A stretch of DNA of 26,290 nucleotides from an uncultured Bacilli bacterium (GCA_949025205.1 CARMXJ010000018.1:1-26290), one strand, 5' to 3'; shown: positions 1 through 8,329, counted from the first letter of the stretch. The notes: generated from the sequence alone by a model not told the origin. A program made the numbers and translations.

Positions 1-43
1 TTTTCAAGTTTTGGGAGATTAAATTTATATCTTTACCTTTAAG

Positions 44-3000
44 TTGCTTCTAGTAGATATACCGATTACTTATTCTTTTTATAAAAATGTTATAACGGGT
101 ATTGTAGGTGATTCTTCTTTAACAAAAGAATTAATTGATCGTATTATTTTACAAATCATGACCAATTATAGTTATGATGAAGTAAAGATTGTTACTTTTA
201 CTTCTATCGAAAATGAAGCTTTATGGGATTATGTGAAAACTTTACCTCATAGTTGGTCCAATGATCATACTTTTCGTTTTTTTGGAGCTAATAATGATGA
301 ACATAGAGAAATGATTTACCATTTAGGTAAGATTTTTCAGGAGCGCATGGAAGGACAGAAGGAAAAACAAAGAAGCGTACCTCATTATGTTATTGTGACA
401 GATGCTATTAAGTCGATTGATAATTATGATTTTATTAAAAATATTTTAGCTCATGGAGAAAATGTTGGATTTAGTATGATTATGCTTGTGGATAGGGTTT
501 CTGCATGTCCTAATGAATGTAAGAATTTTATTCATGTAAATAAAGAGGAATGTGCTATTTTTAATAGTGTTTTAAATACTGAGGCACAAACGTTTAAAAT
601 GGATCGTTCTTCTATTGAAGAGTTATATAATTGTAGTAAAGAACTTGCTAATATTAAAGTAGAAATTAAAACGGAATCGGAAAGTGTTTTACCCGATGTG
701 TATCATTTTTTAGAAATGTATCAAGTTGGAAAGGTAGAACAGTTAAATTCGCTAGAACGTTGGAAAAAGAGTAATCCGATGCTATCTTTACAAACACCAG
801 TTGGAATAGGCAAAGGCGGCGAGATTATTAGTTTAGATTTGCATGAAAAGTATCATGGCCCTCATGGGTTAATTGCAGGAACTACTGGTAGTGGAAAATC
901 AGAGTTTATCATTTCCTATGTTTTATCTTTAGCTGTGAATTATAGTCCTTATGAAGTGCAAATTATTTTAATCGATTATAAAGGTGGAGGACTTGCCCTT
1001 GCTTTTCAAAACGATAAATATACGCTTCCTCATCTTGCAGGGATTATGACCAATTTGGATGGAAGTGAACTTACACGTTCTCTTGCTTCTATTGAAAGTG
1101 AAATTAAAAGACGCCAACGGGAATTTAATGAAGCAAGACTTATGACCAATGAAAGTACAATTGATATTTATAAGTACCAAAAATTATGGCGAGAAGGAAG
1201 ACTTAAAGACAAGAAACCAATCGCCCATTTGTTTATTATTAGCGACGAGTTTGCAGAACTAAAAGAACAACAACCGGAATTTATGGATAAATTAATTTCT
1301 GTTGCCCGAGTAGGGCGAAGTTTAGGGGTTCATTTGATTCTTGCTACCCAAAAGCCTGGTGGTGTTGTCGATCAACAAATTTGGTCGAATACAAGATTTA
1401 GAGTTTGTTTAAAAGTGCAAGATACTGGAGATTCTCAAGAAGTTTTAAAAAAGGCAGATGCCGCTTATTTAAAAAAGACAGGAAGATTTTTCTTGCAAGT
1501 TGGGTATGATGAGGTGTACACCTTGGGACAAGCTGCTTGGGCAGGAGCCAGATATGTACCTAGAAATATGTTTAAAAGAGATGTAGATACATCTGTTAAT
1601 ATGGTTAATAATATTGGTATTGTTACTATGAGTAAAGATAATGAAATACAAGAGCAAGTAGTAAAATCAGAAGGAGAAGAAATCACAAGTGTAGTAAAAT
1701 ATTTAAGTGATCTAGCTCGAAGTGAAAACATTGAAATTCCAAAACTATGGCTTGAAAAAATTCCAGCTAAAATTTATGTTGATTCTTTAAAAAGCAAGTA
1801 CAATTATACCAAACAAAATTTTATTTTGAATCCTATTATTGGAGAATACGATGATCCAGATAATCAAAATCAATATGTTTTAACTGTTCCTTTTACAGAT
1901 CTTGGAAATGTAATCGTGTATGGTATTACGGGTTCTGGAAAAGAAGAATTTTTAGCTTCTCTTTTATATTCTTGTATGACAAGTTATACAGTATCAGAGC
2001 TTCATTCTTATATTTTAGATTTTGGATCAGAAGCTTTAAGAAGTTTTAGTACTTCTCCACATGTTGGGGACATTGCGTATTTAAATGATGTGGATAAAGT
2101 TACTAATTTATTTAAAATGTTACAAGAAGAATTGCGAAGCAGAAAAACGTTATTTGCAAACTATGGCGGTAGTTACATGAACTATTTACGTTCTAGTGGG
2201 AAGACAGTTCCTAATATTGTTATTTTCCTTAATAATTATGAAGCTTTTTTAGAAACTTATGAAGATTTAAATGAAGAGTTAGGCATTATTACGAGAGAAG
2301 CAACTCGTTATGGTATTTATTTTGTAATCACAGCTAATAATGAAAGTAGTATTCGCATGCGTATTAAGCAAAATTTCAATCTTATTTATGCTTTACAACA
2401 AAATAATGATGCAGATTATATGAGTATATTCGGAAATATTAGAGGGAAAGTCCCTGCTAAGATTAAGGGTAGAGGATTATTTAAAAAAGATAAAATTTAT
2501 GAATTTCAAACCGCTAGTATTAAAGAAGAGGAAGAAAATAAATATATATTGGATGTTTGTCAAACACTTTCTATGAATACGAAACTAAGGGCAAAACGTA
2601 TTCCTGTTTTACCAGAAATTGTTGATTATCTATCTGTAAGAGAGCAAGTGACTGCTAATTTAGATGTAGTTGTAGGAATTAATAAAGAAAATCTAAGTGT
2701 TGAAAAATATAATTTCTCTAAGAATCCTATTCATTTAATTTGTTCGTATGATATAGAAAATATAGATGCTTATTTGCATGCATTTGTGAATCAAGTTACA
2801 TATCAAAATTATGCTAGTATGTTATTTTTTAATACAACCGAACACGAAATTCGTAATGTAAATTTAAATGGAAAATATGTTACTAAAAATATTGAGGAAA
2901 CATTTATCCAAATTTTAGATTATATTGAGAAAGTGTATGCTAATTATGAAAATGCTGGTTTTGATGAAAAAGTTCTTCAAAGTCAAAAACGTATGATTTG

Positions 3001-3358
3001 TGTTATTTATGGACTTTATAACTTTATTAATAAGTTAAGTGATGATGTTAAAAAACGTATGTCTGATGTTATCAAAAAAGATGTACAAATAGGAATTGTT
3101 TCTTTTGTACTTTTAGATAATCCGGATGTAATAAGACAATTTGCTTATGAAGAATGGTTTAAGAGTGGCGTTGATACTTCCAAAGGTATATGGATTGGTA
3201 GTGGAGTTGCGGATCAATCTCTATTTAAAATTTCCAAAATCACACGTGATGATCGAGAAGATATACCAAATAATTTTGGTTATGTTATCAATAATGCTAA
3301 ATTAGCAAAAGTGAAGTTGTTGACTAGTTTTATATTTCAAGACAAGAATCAAGAATAG
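44..3358 (+). CDS. essC: EssC/YukB-like type VII secretion ATPase (5' part missing)
   Basis: FtsK/SpoIIIE-type ATPase that would power export of WXG100 substrates at the membrane. Visible: an N-terminal stretch matching the region just before the first ATPase module of EssC, then module D1 with intact Walker A GTTGSGKS (279-286) and Walker B LFIISDEF (D401, E402), followed by the VARVGRSLGVH and LATQKPGG segments typical of FtsK-like enzymes. Module D2 has GITGSGKE (627-634), with Glu replacing the usual Ser/Thr, and its Walker B is FLNN (Asn in place of acidic residues). D3 (from about residue 880) has no recognisable P-loop. So only D1 looks catalytic, as is common for Firmicute EssC. EssC is usually about 1,400-1,500 residues with FHA domains and two TM helices first; those are absent here. 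The TTG start at 44 has no SD and an in-frame TAA lies at 20-22, so the true 5' end is unresolved. Family assignment is firm, the start is not. Confidence 0.88.
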   Translation: MLLVDIPITYSFYKNVITGIVGDSSLTKELIDRIILQIMTNYSYDEVKIVTFTSIENEALWDYVKTLPHSWSNDHTFRFFGANNDEHREMIYHLGKIFQERMEGQKEKQRSVPHYVIVTDAIKSIDNYDFIKNILAHGENVGFSMIMLVDRVSACPNECKNFIHVNKEECAIFNSVLNTEAQTFKMDRSSIEELYNCSKELANIKVEIKTESESVLPDVYHFLEMYQVGKVEQLNSLERWKKSNPMLSLQTPVGIGKGGEIISLDLHEKYHGPHGLIAGTTGSGKSEFIISYVLSLAVNYSPYEVQIILIDYKGGGLALAFQNDKYTLPHLAGIMTNLDGSELTRSLASIESEIKRRQREFNEARLMTNESTIDIYKYQKLWREGRLKDKKPIAHLFIISDEFAELKEQQPEFMDKLISVARVGRSLGVHLILATQKPGGVVDQQIWSNTRFRVCLKVQDTGDSQEVLKKADAAYLKKTGRFFLQVGYDEVYTLGQAAWAGARYVPRNMFKRDVDTSVNMVNNIGIVTMSKDNEIQEQVVKSEGEEITSVVKYLSDLARSENIEIPKLWLEKIPAKIYVDSLKSKYNYTKQNFILNPIIGEYDDPDNQNQYVLTVPFTDLGNVIVYGITGSGKEEFLASLLYSCMTSYTVSELHSYILDFGSEALRSFSTSPHVGDIAYLNDVDKVTNLFKMLQEELRSRKTLFANYGGSYMNYLRSSGKTVPNIVIFLNNYEAFLETYEDLNEELGIITREATRYGIYFVITANNESSIRMRIKQNFNLIYALQQNNDADYMSIFGNIRGKVPAKIKGRGLFKKDKIYEFQTASIKEEEENKYILDVCQTLSMNTKLRAKRIPVLPEIVDYLSVREQVTANLDVVVGINKENLSVEKYNFSKNPIHLICSYDIENIDAYLHAFVNQVTYQNYASMLFFNTTEHEIRNVNLNGKYVTKNIEETFIQILDYIEKVYANYENAGFDEKVLQSQKRMICVIYGLYNFINKLSDDVKKRMSDVIKKDVQIGIVSFVLLDNPDVIRQFAYEEWFKSGVDTSKGIWIGSGVADQSLFKISKITRDDREDIPNNFGYVINNAKLAKVKLLTSFIFQDKNQE

Positions 3359-3374
3359 AAATTGATTCTTTTTT
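3344..3374 (+). terminator. Intrinsic terminator of the essC-like gene
   Basis: A 9-bp perfect stem (3344-3352 with 3362-3370), 9-nt loop and a following T run to 3374. The stop codon TAG (3356-3358) sits in the loop. Confidence 0.75.
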
Positions 3375-3470
3375 AGTATGCAATTCAACAGAATTGCCTC
3401 GACCAATAAGGTCGAGAGATAAATCCACCCGCTGTGCGGGTGAGACTTGAAGAAGCAATAGCGTGAATAA

Positions 3471-3544
3471 AAAAATACTTCTCACTCTGATATAATGAAA
3501 ATGGTCTGCCAACCAAATAAAAAATCAGAGTGAGGAGTATTTTT
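3471..3544 (+). promoter_or_regulatory. 20-bp leader stem-loop hiding the tnpA SD
   Basis: Positions 3471-3490 and 3525-3544 are reverse complements over 20 bp with one G-U type mismatch; the loop is 34 nt. The right arm contains the SD GAGGAG (3532-3537). In the transcript this stem would block ribosome access and could also stop read-through from outside, matching the known leader control of IS200 transposase. A TATAAT (3491-3496) lies in the loop but I see no good -35 for it. Confidence 0.7.
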
Positions 3545-3566
3545 AGAATGAAAAAGATAAAGAAAA

Positions 3567-4019
3567 ATGATGAAGAAAGTTCATTGTCACACGAGATGGA
3601 ATTGTACATATCATATAGTGTTTGGTCCAAAGTATCGGAGAAAAGAAATCTATGGAAAACTAAGAAGAGATATAGGTAGATATTTGAGAAGACTATGTGA
3701 ATATAAAGGAGTAGAAATAGTAGAAGCAAATGCATGTCCAGATCATATTCACATGCTTGTGAAAATTCCACCCAAAATAAGTGTATCATCATTTATGGGA
3801 TATTTGAAAGGAAAAAGTAGTCTAATGATATTTGAAGAACATGCAAATTTAAAATATAAATATGGGAATAGACACTTTTGGTCAGAAGGATATTATGTGA
3901 GTACAGTGAGATTGAACAAAGCTACAATCAAAAAATATATACAAGAACAAGAAACAGAAGATAGAATAAAAGATTCAAGAAGTTTGAAAGAATATAAGGA
4001 CCCGTTTACGGGTAAGTAA
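3567..4019 (+). CDS. tnpA: IS200/IS605 TnpA (Y1 HUH transposase), probably frameshifted at N-terminus
   Basis: Single-strand DNA transposase. Visible: the HUH motif in DHIHML (H60, H62), catalytic Tyr124 in KKYIQEQ with Gln128, the family segment YHIVFGPKYRR near the start, and the C-terminal KEYKDPFTGK. Length of 150 residues is normal. The start is doubtful: this frame opens at ATG 3567, 29 nt after the SD. The SD instead suits ATG 3548, 10 nt downstream, in another frame. That frame reads MKKIKKNDEESSLSH and runs to TAG at 3677-3679, while this frame carries on as TRWNCTYHIVF. Together they make the N-terminus usual for the family, so about 2 nt seem lost in the CACAC at roughly 3585-3590. 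The protein may be poorly made or dead. Family is certain; activity is not. Confidence 0.88.
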   Translation: MMKKVHCHTRWNCTYHIVFGPKYRRKEIYGKLRRDIGRYLRRLCEYKGVEIVEANACPDHIHMLVKIPPKISVSSFMGYLKGKSSLMIFEEHANLKYKYGNRHFWSEGYYVSTVRLNKATIKKYIQEQETEDRIKDSRSLKEYKDPFTGK

Positions 4020-4098
4020 TAGTTACAAAGGCAATTGGCAGACTAAAAAAAGCCACCAAATGGTGGCAGCCAGTAACTGGCCTTATAGGCCTATGAGT

Positions 4099-4127
4099 AA
4101 ATCCACCTCTTTTAGGGGTGGATTTTT
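4099..4127 (+). terminator. Terminator-like hairpin at IS right end
   Basis: A 12-bp stem (4099-4110 with 4114-4125, one T-G pair), 3-nt loop and T run to 4127. It could end the tnpA transcript and also forms the last right-end hairpin of the element. Confidence 0.6.
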
Positions 4128-4167
4128 AATGTGTGAAAAATTTTGGTAAAAAAGTGGTATAAATTGG

Positions 4168-4197
4168 TTGACAATTGGTATAATTATAATATATAAT
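4168..4197 (+). promoter_or_regulatory. Promoter of tRNA-Asn
   Basis: Consensus TTGACA (4168-4173), 18-nt spacer and TATAAT (4192-4197), placing the start of transcription a few bases before the tRNA 5' end at 4209. Confidence 0.8.
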
Positions 4198-4208
4198 TTG
4201 TTTGTATT

Positions 4209-4284
4209 GCCCGATTAGCTCAGTCGGTAGAGCGCACGGCTGTTAACCGTTAGGTCGTAGGTTCGAGTCCTACATCGGGCGCCA
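4209..4284 (+). tRNA. tRNA-Asn (GTT)
   Basis: Full cloverleaf: acceptor GCCCGAT (4209-4215) pairs with ATCGGGC (4274-4280), discriminator G, and CCA is encoded (4282-4284). The D arm contains AGCTCAGTCGGTAGAGC, the anticodon loop is CTGTTAA with anticodon GTT, and the T loop is TTCGAGT. Confidence 0.97.
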
Positions 4285-4295
4285 TTTAGAATTAT

Positions 4296-4329
4296 AACCC
4301 TTGGAAAATATGAATTCCTTGGGTTTTTT
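4296..4329 (+). terminator. Terminator after tRNA-Asn
   Basis: AACCC (4296-4300) pairs with GGGTT (4321-4325) and GGAA (4303-4306) with TTCC (4315-4318), separated by a TT/TT internal loop; a T run follows to 4329. Confidence 0.6.
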
Positions 4330-4364
4330 CGTATATTTTTTATTAACAATTGAAATATAAATGC

Positions 4365-4416
4365 AAACGACAAAAAAGTAAAAAAATAAAGTTTTGTCGT
4401 TTTGTAGAAGACAAAA
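4365..4416. repeat. Inverted repeat with a competing third arm
   Basis: In the gene-poor stretch 4330-4619, AAACGACAAAA (4365-4375) is the perfect reverse complement of 4392-4402. The GACAAAA at 4410-4416 can instead pair with TTTTGTC at 4392-4398, so two mutually exclusive hairpins are possible. No coding sequence, riboswitch or tRNA is recognised in 4330-4619. Confidence 0.4.
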
Positions 4417-4619
4417 TTGATATATAGAAGTTCTTGCTCTAGTAAGTCTTTTTTGAGGGTATTATATTTTGAACCTTATTCCTAAAAGCAAGTTTAATAA
4501 TAATTTCAAGAGAAAAATAAGTTAGCACGTTTAGAAATATGGCAAAATTGTAATTATGTTTCACCTATTAGTAGTGGAATACATATATGAATTAAATCTG
4601 ATGTTAGTATTTTTATGGA

Positions 4620-4648
4620 TTGTAAACAATACTGAGATTGGTTATAAT
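4620..4648 (+). promoter_or_regulatory. Promoter of the two-TM protein gene
   Basis: TTGTAA (4620-4625), 17-nt spacer, TATAAT (4643-4648). It lies inside the longest possible reading frame of the next gene and so supports the downstream ATG at 4676. Confidence 0.65.
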
Positions 4649-4675
4649 GAATTTATATTAAGGAGTTCAACTAAA

Positions 4676-5170
4676 ATGAAGTATTATAAAAATTTGATTA
4701 AAAATAAAAATTATGTAGGTATTATATTTGGGCTTGTTCTAGCATTTTTTGGTGCTATTGTATTTTATGCGAACTTTATAGAAGTAATTTTTGAAGGTGT
4801 AAAAGATAGCAATTTGTCTGTAGTGACAGTTGTTAATACTGAAATGGTAGGGCTTATAGGAGAAACTAATATTGGCTTAAAAGTTATTGGAATTCTTACT
4901 ATATATGTAGGCATTGTTTGCATTCCACGATGGTGTCCAGGATCACAGAATGATGAAGATTATGTTATTGAAAATATAGGGGAAAATCAAATTTATATAA
5001 AATATAAAAAAAATGAATTTTTAGTAAAAAAAGATTTTGAACCTACAGATTTGTTTTTTAAAGATAAAAACCGGAAGTTTGTATCTTTAACAAGAGGTTA
5101 TCAGATATATAATTATTTTTTAGATTATCAAAAAAAAGAAAGATTTGGTGCAAAAAATAAAAATAATTAA
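4676..5170 (+). CDS. Unknown two-TM membrane protein
   Basis: Not recognised. The 164-residue product has two hydrophobic helices, about residues 14-36 (GIIFGLVLAFFGAIVF) and 75-92 (KVIGILTIYVGIVCIP), joined by a short loop predicted outside the cell. A soluble basic tail of about 70 residues follows, ending in a Lys/Asn-rich stretch. I chose ATG 4676 because AAGGAG (4660-4665) precedes it by 10 nt and a promoter lies at 4620-4648; the frame stays open upstream to ATG 4556, but that region has no SD. The gene stands alone between a tRNA and the ABC transporter gene, which has its own promoter. The fold could belong to a small uncharacterised membrane family; no function can be given. Confidence 0.65.
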   Translation: MKYYKNLIKNKNYVGIIFGLVLAFFGAIVFYANFIEVIFEGVKDSNLSVVTVVNTEMVGLIGETNIGLKVIGILTIYVGIVCIPRWCPGSQNDEDYVIENIGENQIYIKYKKNEFLVKKDFEPTDLFFKDKNRKFVSLTRGYQIYNYFLDYQKKERFGAKNKNN

Positions 5171-5288
5171 AAAATATACCTATTTTATGCAGAGATTTAA
5201 AGTGGTAGAAATATCATTTTTTTAATTATTCTTGTATAAAAAAAGGAAAATACAAATTTATGTTGTATATATTTTTTAGAAAGATAAT

Positions 5289-5316
5289 TTGCATTATTTA
5301 TAAAAAAGTATATAAT
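5289..5316 (+). promoter_or_regulatory. Promoter of the ABC transporter gene
   Basis: TTGCAT (5289-5294), 16-nt spacer, TATAAT (5311-5316), about 50 nt before the ATG. The stretch between 5171 and this promoter is AT-rich and holds nothing else I recognise. Confidence 0.65.
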
Positions 5317-5366
5317 AGTGAATGTTGGCATAAAATGAATTGCTTAAACAAAAAAAGGAGAAACAA

Positions 5367-7676
5367 ATGTTAGAATTAAAAAATATAAGAAAAAGTTATA
5401 CAACAGGGGATTTTACACAAGTTGCTCTAAAAGGAGTAAATTTAAAATTTCGTAAGAATGAATTTGTTGCTATTTTAGGCCCTAGTGGGAGTGGAAAGAC
5501 AACTCTTTTAAATATTATTGGGGGACTAGATCGTTATGATGAAGGGGATTTGATTATCAACAATCATTCCACTAAAAAATTTAAAGATCAAACGTGGGAT
5601 GCTTATCGTAACAATTGTATTGGATTTATTTTTCAAAGTTACAATTTAATTAGTCATATTAGTATTTTAGCAAATGTAGAAATGGGTATGACTTTAAGTG
5701 GCGTATCCCAAAAGAAACGTCGTAATAAAGCGAAAAAGGTACTAGAGCGTGTAGGGTTAAAAGACCATATGCATAAAAAACCGAATCAGTTGTCTGGTGG
5801 TCAAATGCAAAGAGTTGCCATTGCTCGTGCTCTTGCCAATGATCCCGATATTATTTTAGCGGATGAACCAACTGGAGCTTTGGATACAAAAAAAAGTGTA
5901 CAAATTATGGAACTTATTAAGGAAATAGCTAAAGATAAACTTGTTATTATGGTTACTCATAATCCAGACCTTGCAAAGGAATATGCAAATCGTGTTATTG
6001 ACATGCGAGATGGGGAAGTATTAAATGATTCAAATCCTATCAAAGAGACTGAAAAAGATAATAAAGAGTATAAAATAAAACGTACTTCTATGGGATTTAT
6101 TTCCGCTTTAAAGTTAAGCTTAAATAATATTCGGACGAAAAAAGGTCGTACCATTTTAACTGCTTTTGCATCTAGTATAGGAATTATTGGTATTGCCTCC
6201 ATTCTTAGTTTATCCAATGGTTTTGATAGACAAATTGATATATTTGAAAGAAATACTCTTTCTTCTATGCCTATTATTGTAAGTGCTCAAGCGATGAATT
6301 TGGATGAAGAGACAATGAATGAAATGCAAAATTCTGTTAAAACAACAGATGCAGATTATCCAAATGTAGATTATGTTATTCCAGAAAAACCAATGGAAGA
6401 AACGTTTACCCATAAAAATAAGATTACAGAAGAATATGTAAAATATTTAGAAGCAGCAAATCCAGATATTGTAAGTGGTATTTCTTCTATGCGTTATACA
6501 GGTCTTAATTTGATTAATAAAATTGATGGGACTGTTAAAATGGTTACGATTGCAAATCAAATGGGAAGCATTCCAAAAACTTTAGGAGAAAATAAGCAAA
6601 GTGTTATTGAAGAAAAATACGATATTTTAGCGGGTAGAGAAGCAAAAGAAATGGATGAACTCGTTTTAATCGTGGATAGTAAGAACCATGTTACAGAAGA
6701 TATTTTAGTGAATTTAGGCTTAGATCCTAAAAAAGAAAATATTTCTTTTGAAGATATTTTAAATAGTGAAATGAAATTGGTTTTAAATGATAATTATTAT
6801 GTAAAAGTAGGAAATTATTTTACAATGCAATCTGATTTAGAAAAACTTTATAACGATGAAAATACCATTACTTTAAAAGTTGTGGGTGTTATAAGACTAA
6901 AAGATGATTTTCCAAGTTATGTTCAATCTTCTGCTTTAACGTATACAGAAAAATTATTGGATTATGTTATTTCGAATAACAAAGATTCTAAAATTGTCAA
7001 AGCACAAAAAGATGCAAAATATAACTTGATGACGGGAGAAGCTTTTGATTTGACAACAGAAGAGGGGCGTGATGCCAAAAACCAAATCTTAGCCTATTTA
7101 GGAGATGAAGCGGTTCCTTATATGATTCAAGTTTATCCAAGAGATTTTAATGCAAAAGAAGAATTATTGAAATATTTAGACCAATATAATGAAGAAAAAG
7201 ATGCAGAAGATCAAATCGTGTATACAGATCAAGCTGAAATTATATCTTCTTTATCTGGAAGTATTATGGATGCTATCACAATTGTTTTAATTGCTTTTAG
7301 TGCTATTAGTTTGATTGTATCTTCCATTATGATTGGAATTATCATGTATATTTCTGTGTTAGAAAGAACGAAAGAAATTGGAATTTTGAGAAGTTTAGGA
7401 GCACGTAAGAAAGATATTTCTCGAGTATTTAATGCAGAGACCTTTATTATTGGAATGAGTTCTGGAATTTTAGGAATTGTGATTACTAGACTGTTGTTAA
7501 TACCTGCCAATAATATCCTTTATAATTTAACCGATTTAAAAAATGTTGCGGTATTAAATCCGATTCATGCCATTATATTAATTATAGTAAGTTTAGTTTT
7601 AACTTTAATTGGTGGTGCCTTGCCTGCAAAAATTGCCAGTAAGAAAGATCCAGTTATTGCACTTAGAACAGAATAA
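5367..7676 (+). CDS. MacB-like ABC transporter, fused ATPase and FtsX-type permease
   Basis: A 769-residue membrane protein. ATPase (about 1-225): Walker A GPSGSGKT (38-45), signature LSGGQ (142-146), Walker B with D166/E167 in LADEPTGALD, and H198 in VTHN; it belongs to the LolD/MacB group. One TM helix follows (about 262-285), then an extracytoplasmic domain of about 340 residues, then three C-terminal TM helices (about 632-660, 693-715, 733-755) with the FtsX hallmark ERTKEIGILRSLGA. This is the MacB layout, which acts by coupling ATP use to movement of the external domain, typically for peptide or drug export or signalling rather than classic pumping. The start is ATG 5367 with AAGGAG (5355-5360). 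It is a single-gene unit with no regulator or accessory protein adjacent. Substrate unknown. Confidence 0.92.
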   Translation: MLELKNIRKSYTTGDFTQVALKGVNLKFRKNEFVAILGPSGSGKTTLLNIIGGLDRYDEGDLIINNHSTKKFKDQTWDAYRNNCIGFIFQSYNLISHISILANVEMGMTLSGVSQKKRRNKAKKVLERVGLKDHMHKKPNQLSGGQMQRVAIARALANDPDIILADEPTGALDTKKSVQIMELIKEIAKDKLVIMVTHNPDLAKEYANRVIDMRDGEVLNDSNPIKETEKDNKEYKIKRTSMGFISALKLSLNNIRTKKGRTILTAFASSIGIIGIASILSLSNGFDRQIDIFERNTLSSMPIIVSAQAMNLDEETMNEMQNSVKTTDADYPNVDYVIPEKPMEETFTHKNKITEEYVKYLEAANPDIVSGISSMRYTGLNLINKIDGTVKMVTIANQMGSIPKTLGENKQSVIEEKYDILAGREAKEMDELVLIVDSKNHVTEDILVNLGLDPKKENISFEDILNSEMKLVLNDNYYVKVGNYFTMQSDLEKLYNDENTITLKVVGVIRLKDDFPSYVQSSALTYTEKLLDYVISNNKDSKIVKAQKDAKYNLMTGEAFDLTTEEGRDAKNQILAYLGDEAVPYMIQVYPRDFNAKEELLKYLDQYNEEKDAEDQIVYTDQAEIISSLSGSIMDAITIVLIAFSAISLIVSSIMIGIIMYISVLERTKEIGILRSLGARKKDISRVFNAETFIIGMSSGILGIVITRLLLIPANNILYNLTDLKNVAVLNPIHAIILIIVSLVLTLIGGALPAKIASKKDPVIALRTE

Positions 7677-7679
7677 AAG

Positions 7680-7702
7680 AGTGTTTTGCACTTCTTTTTT
7701 TT
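7680..7702 (+). terminator. Weak terminator after ABC transporter gene
   Basis: A short AGTG/CACT stem with a TTTTG loop, extended by a wobble pair, followed by a run of eight or more T. It lies at the convergent junction with the minus-strand gene. Confidence 0.4.
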
Positions 7703-8234
7703 ATGTGTATTTTGTATTTCCTTTTTTTGCTTTTAATTTTTTATATGGAATTAAGAAATATTTTTTATTTTTATAAATAATAAAAAGATCTTTTTTATGA
7801 AGTTTCACTTCTTCTAGATATTTAATATTTCCATTTTTGATTTTATATCTTATGTTTTTATATTGTATTTGATTATTTTTTAGTACTTTACGGGTAATTA
7901 TGTTTTTTTGAGTCTTTTTTTGGTTTTTTGAGAGTAATTTACAAAGAAAGGGGTAACTATATTTTTTATTTAAATTTATATAAAATTCTTTATATGTTTT
8001 AAATTTTTTTTCATTAAACATTTTTATTAAATATGTTTTTGTATTTTGATCAATGAAATTATAGGGTTTTTTATTTTTGTTTCCATGGATTGTACGTATT
8101 GTCTTTTTTTTTATTTGTGTATTTAAACGTATTAATGATTTTTCATGATACCCTGTTATCTTAGATAACTGTTTGTATGTATATTTTTTTTCTTTTAATA
8201 AATTTACGACTTTTTCTTTTGATAACTTTTTCAT
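7701..8234 (-). CDS. HTH protein resembling a transposase without its DDE core
   Basis: A 177-residue, very Lys/Asn/Tyr-rich protein. N-terminal HTH: YTYKQLSKITGYHEKSLIRL (about residues 18-37), followed by IRTIHGNKNKKPYNF and a second helical segment, an order like the N-terminus of ISNCY/IS481-type integrases (HTH, HGN linker, second HTH). The final 50 residues (YKNIRYKIKNGNIKYLEEV then YKNKKYFLIPYK) look like the beta-barrel of such transposases. The catalytic DDE/RNase H domain of 150 or more residues that normally separates them is absent, yet the frame is intact. Base composition is more AT-rich than the neighbours, suggesting transfer. ATG 8234 has no SD; a TATAAT (plus-strand 8241-8246) lies only 6-7 nt upstream, so the mRNA may be leaderless. 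It could be a regulator derived from a transposase. Family call tentative. Confidence 0.55.
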   Translation of the reverse strand: MKKLSKEKVVNLLKEKKYTYKQLSKITGYHEKSLIRLNTQIKKKTIRTIHGNKNKKPYNFIDQNTKTYLIKMFNEKKFKTYKEFYINLNKKYSYPFLCKLLSKNQKKTQKNIITRKVLKNNQIQYKNIRYKIKNGNIKYLEEVKLHKKDLFIIYKNKKYFLIPYKKLKAKKGNTKYT

Positions 8235-8274
8235 AAATATTATTATAACATAAAGTAACATTTTTGCATATTTT

Positions 8275-8304
8275 TTGTAAAAAATAAAGTATATTTGCTA
8301 TATT
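8275..8304 (+). promoter_or_regulatory. Promoter of the HAD/phosphohistidine pair
   Basis: TTGTAA (8275-8280), 18-nt spacer, TATATT (8299-8304), ahead of the SD AAAGG (8313-8317). It is divergent to the minus-strand HTH gene. Confidence 0.5.
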
Positions 8305-8329
8305 ATCTAATGAAAGGAAGAAATTTAAT

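Larger units (their letters stand above)
3375..4128 (+). mobile_element. IS200/IS605-family insertion sequence (tnpA only)
   Basis: A single Y1 transposase gene is flanked by clusters of small hairpins rather than terminal inverted repeats, as in IS200/IS605 elements. Left side: stems at 3381-3396, 3398-3416 and 3426-3442. Right side: stems at 4052-4067, 4069-4081, 4079-4091 and 4099-4125. The motif TAAATCCACC occurs at both ends (about 3420-3428 and 4098-4107), just outside or within an end hairpin. No tnpB is present. The element lies between the essC terminator and the tRNA-Asn promoter, so it interrupts no gene. Exact boundaries are inferred; members of this family make no target duplication that would mark them. 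Confidence 0.75.

Noticed and set aside
3385..3792. Minus-strand 135-residue ORF across the IS left part
   Set aside because: It is antisense to tnpA and its leader; composition reflects the reverse complement.
3571..4019. A tnpB or IscB/guide RNA companion next to the IS200-type tnpA
   Set aside because: No TnpB-like reading frame exists between 4020 and the tRNA, so a guide RNA system cannot be supported.
4555..4675. Upstream extension of the two-TM protein frame to ATG 4556
   Set aside because: No SD there; a promoter and SD just before ATG 4676 fit better.
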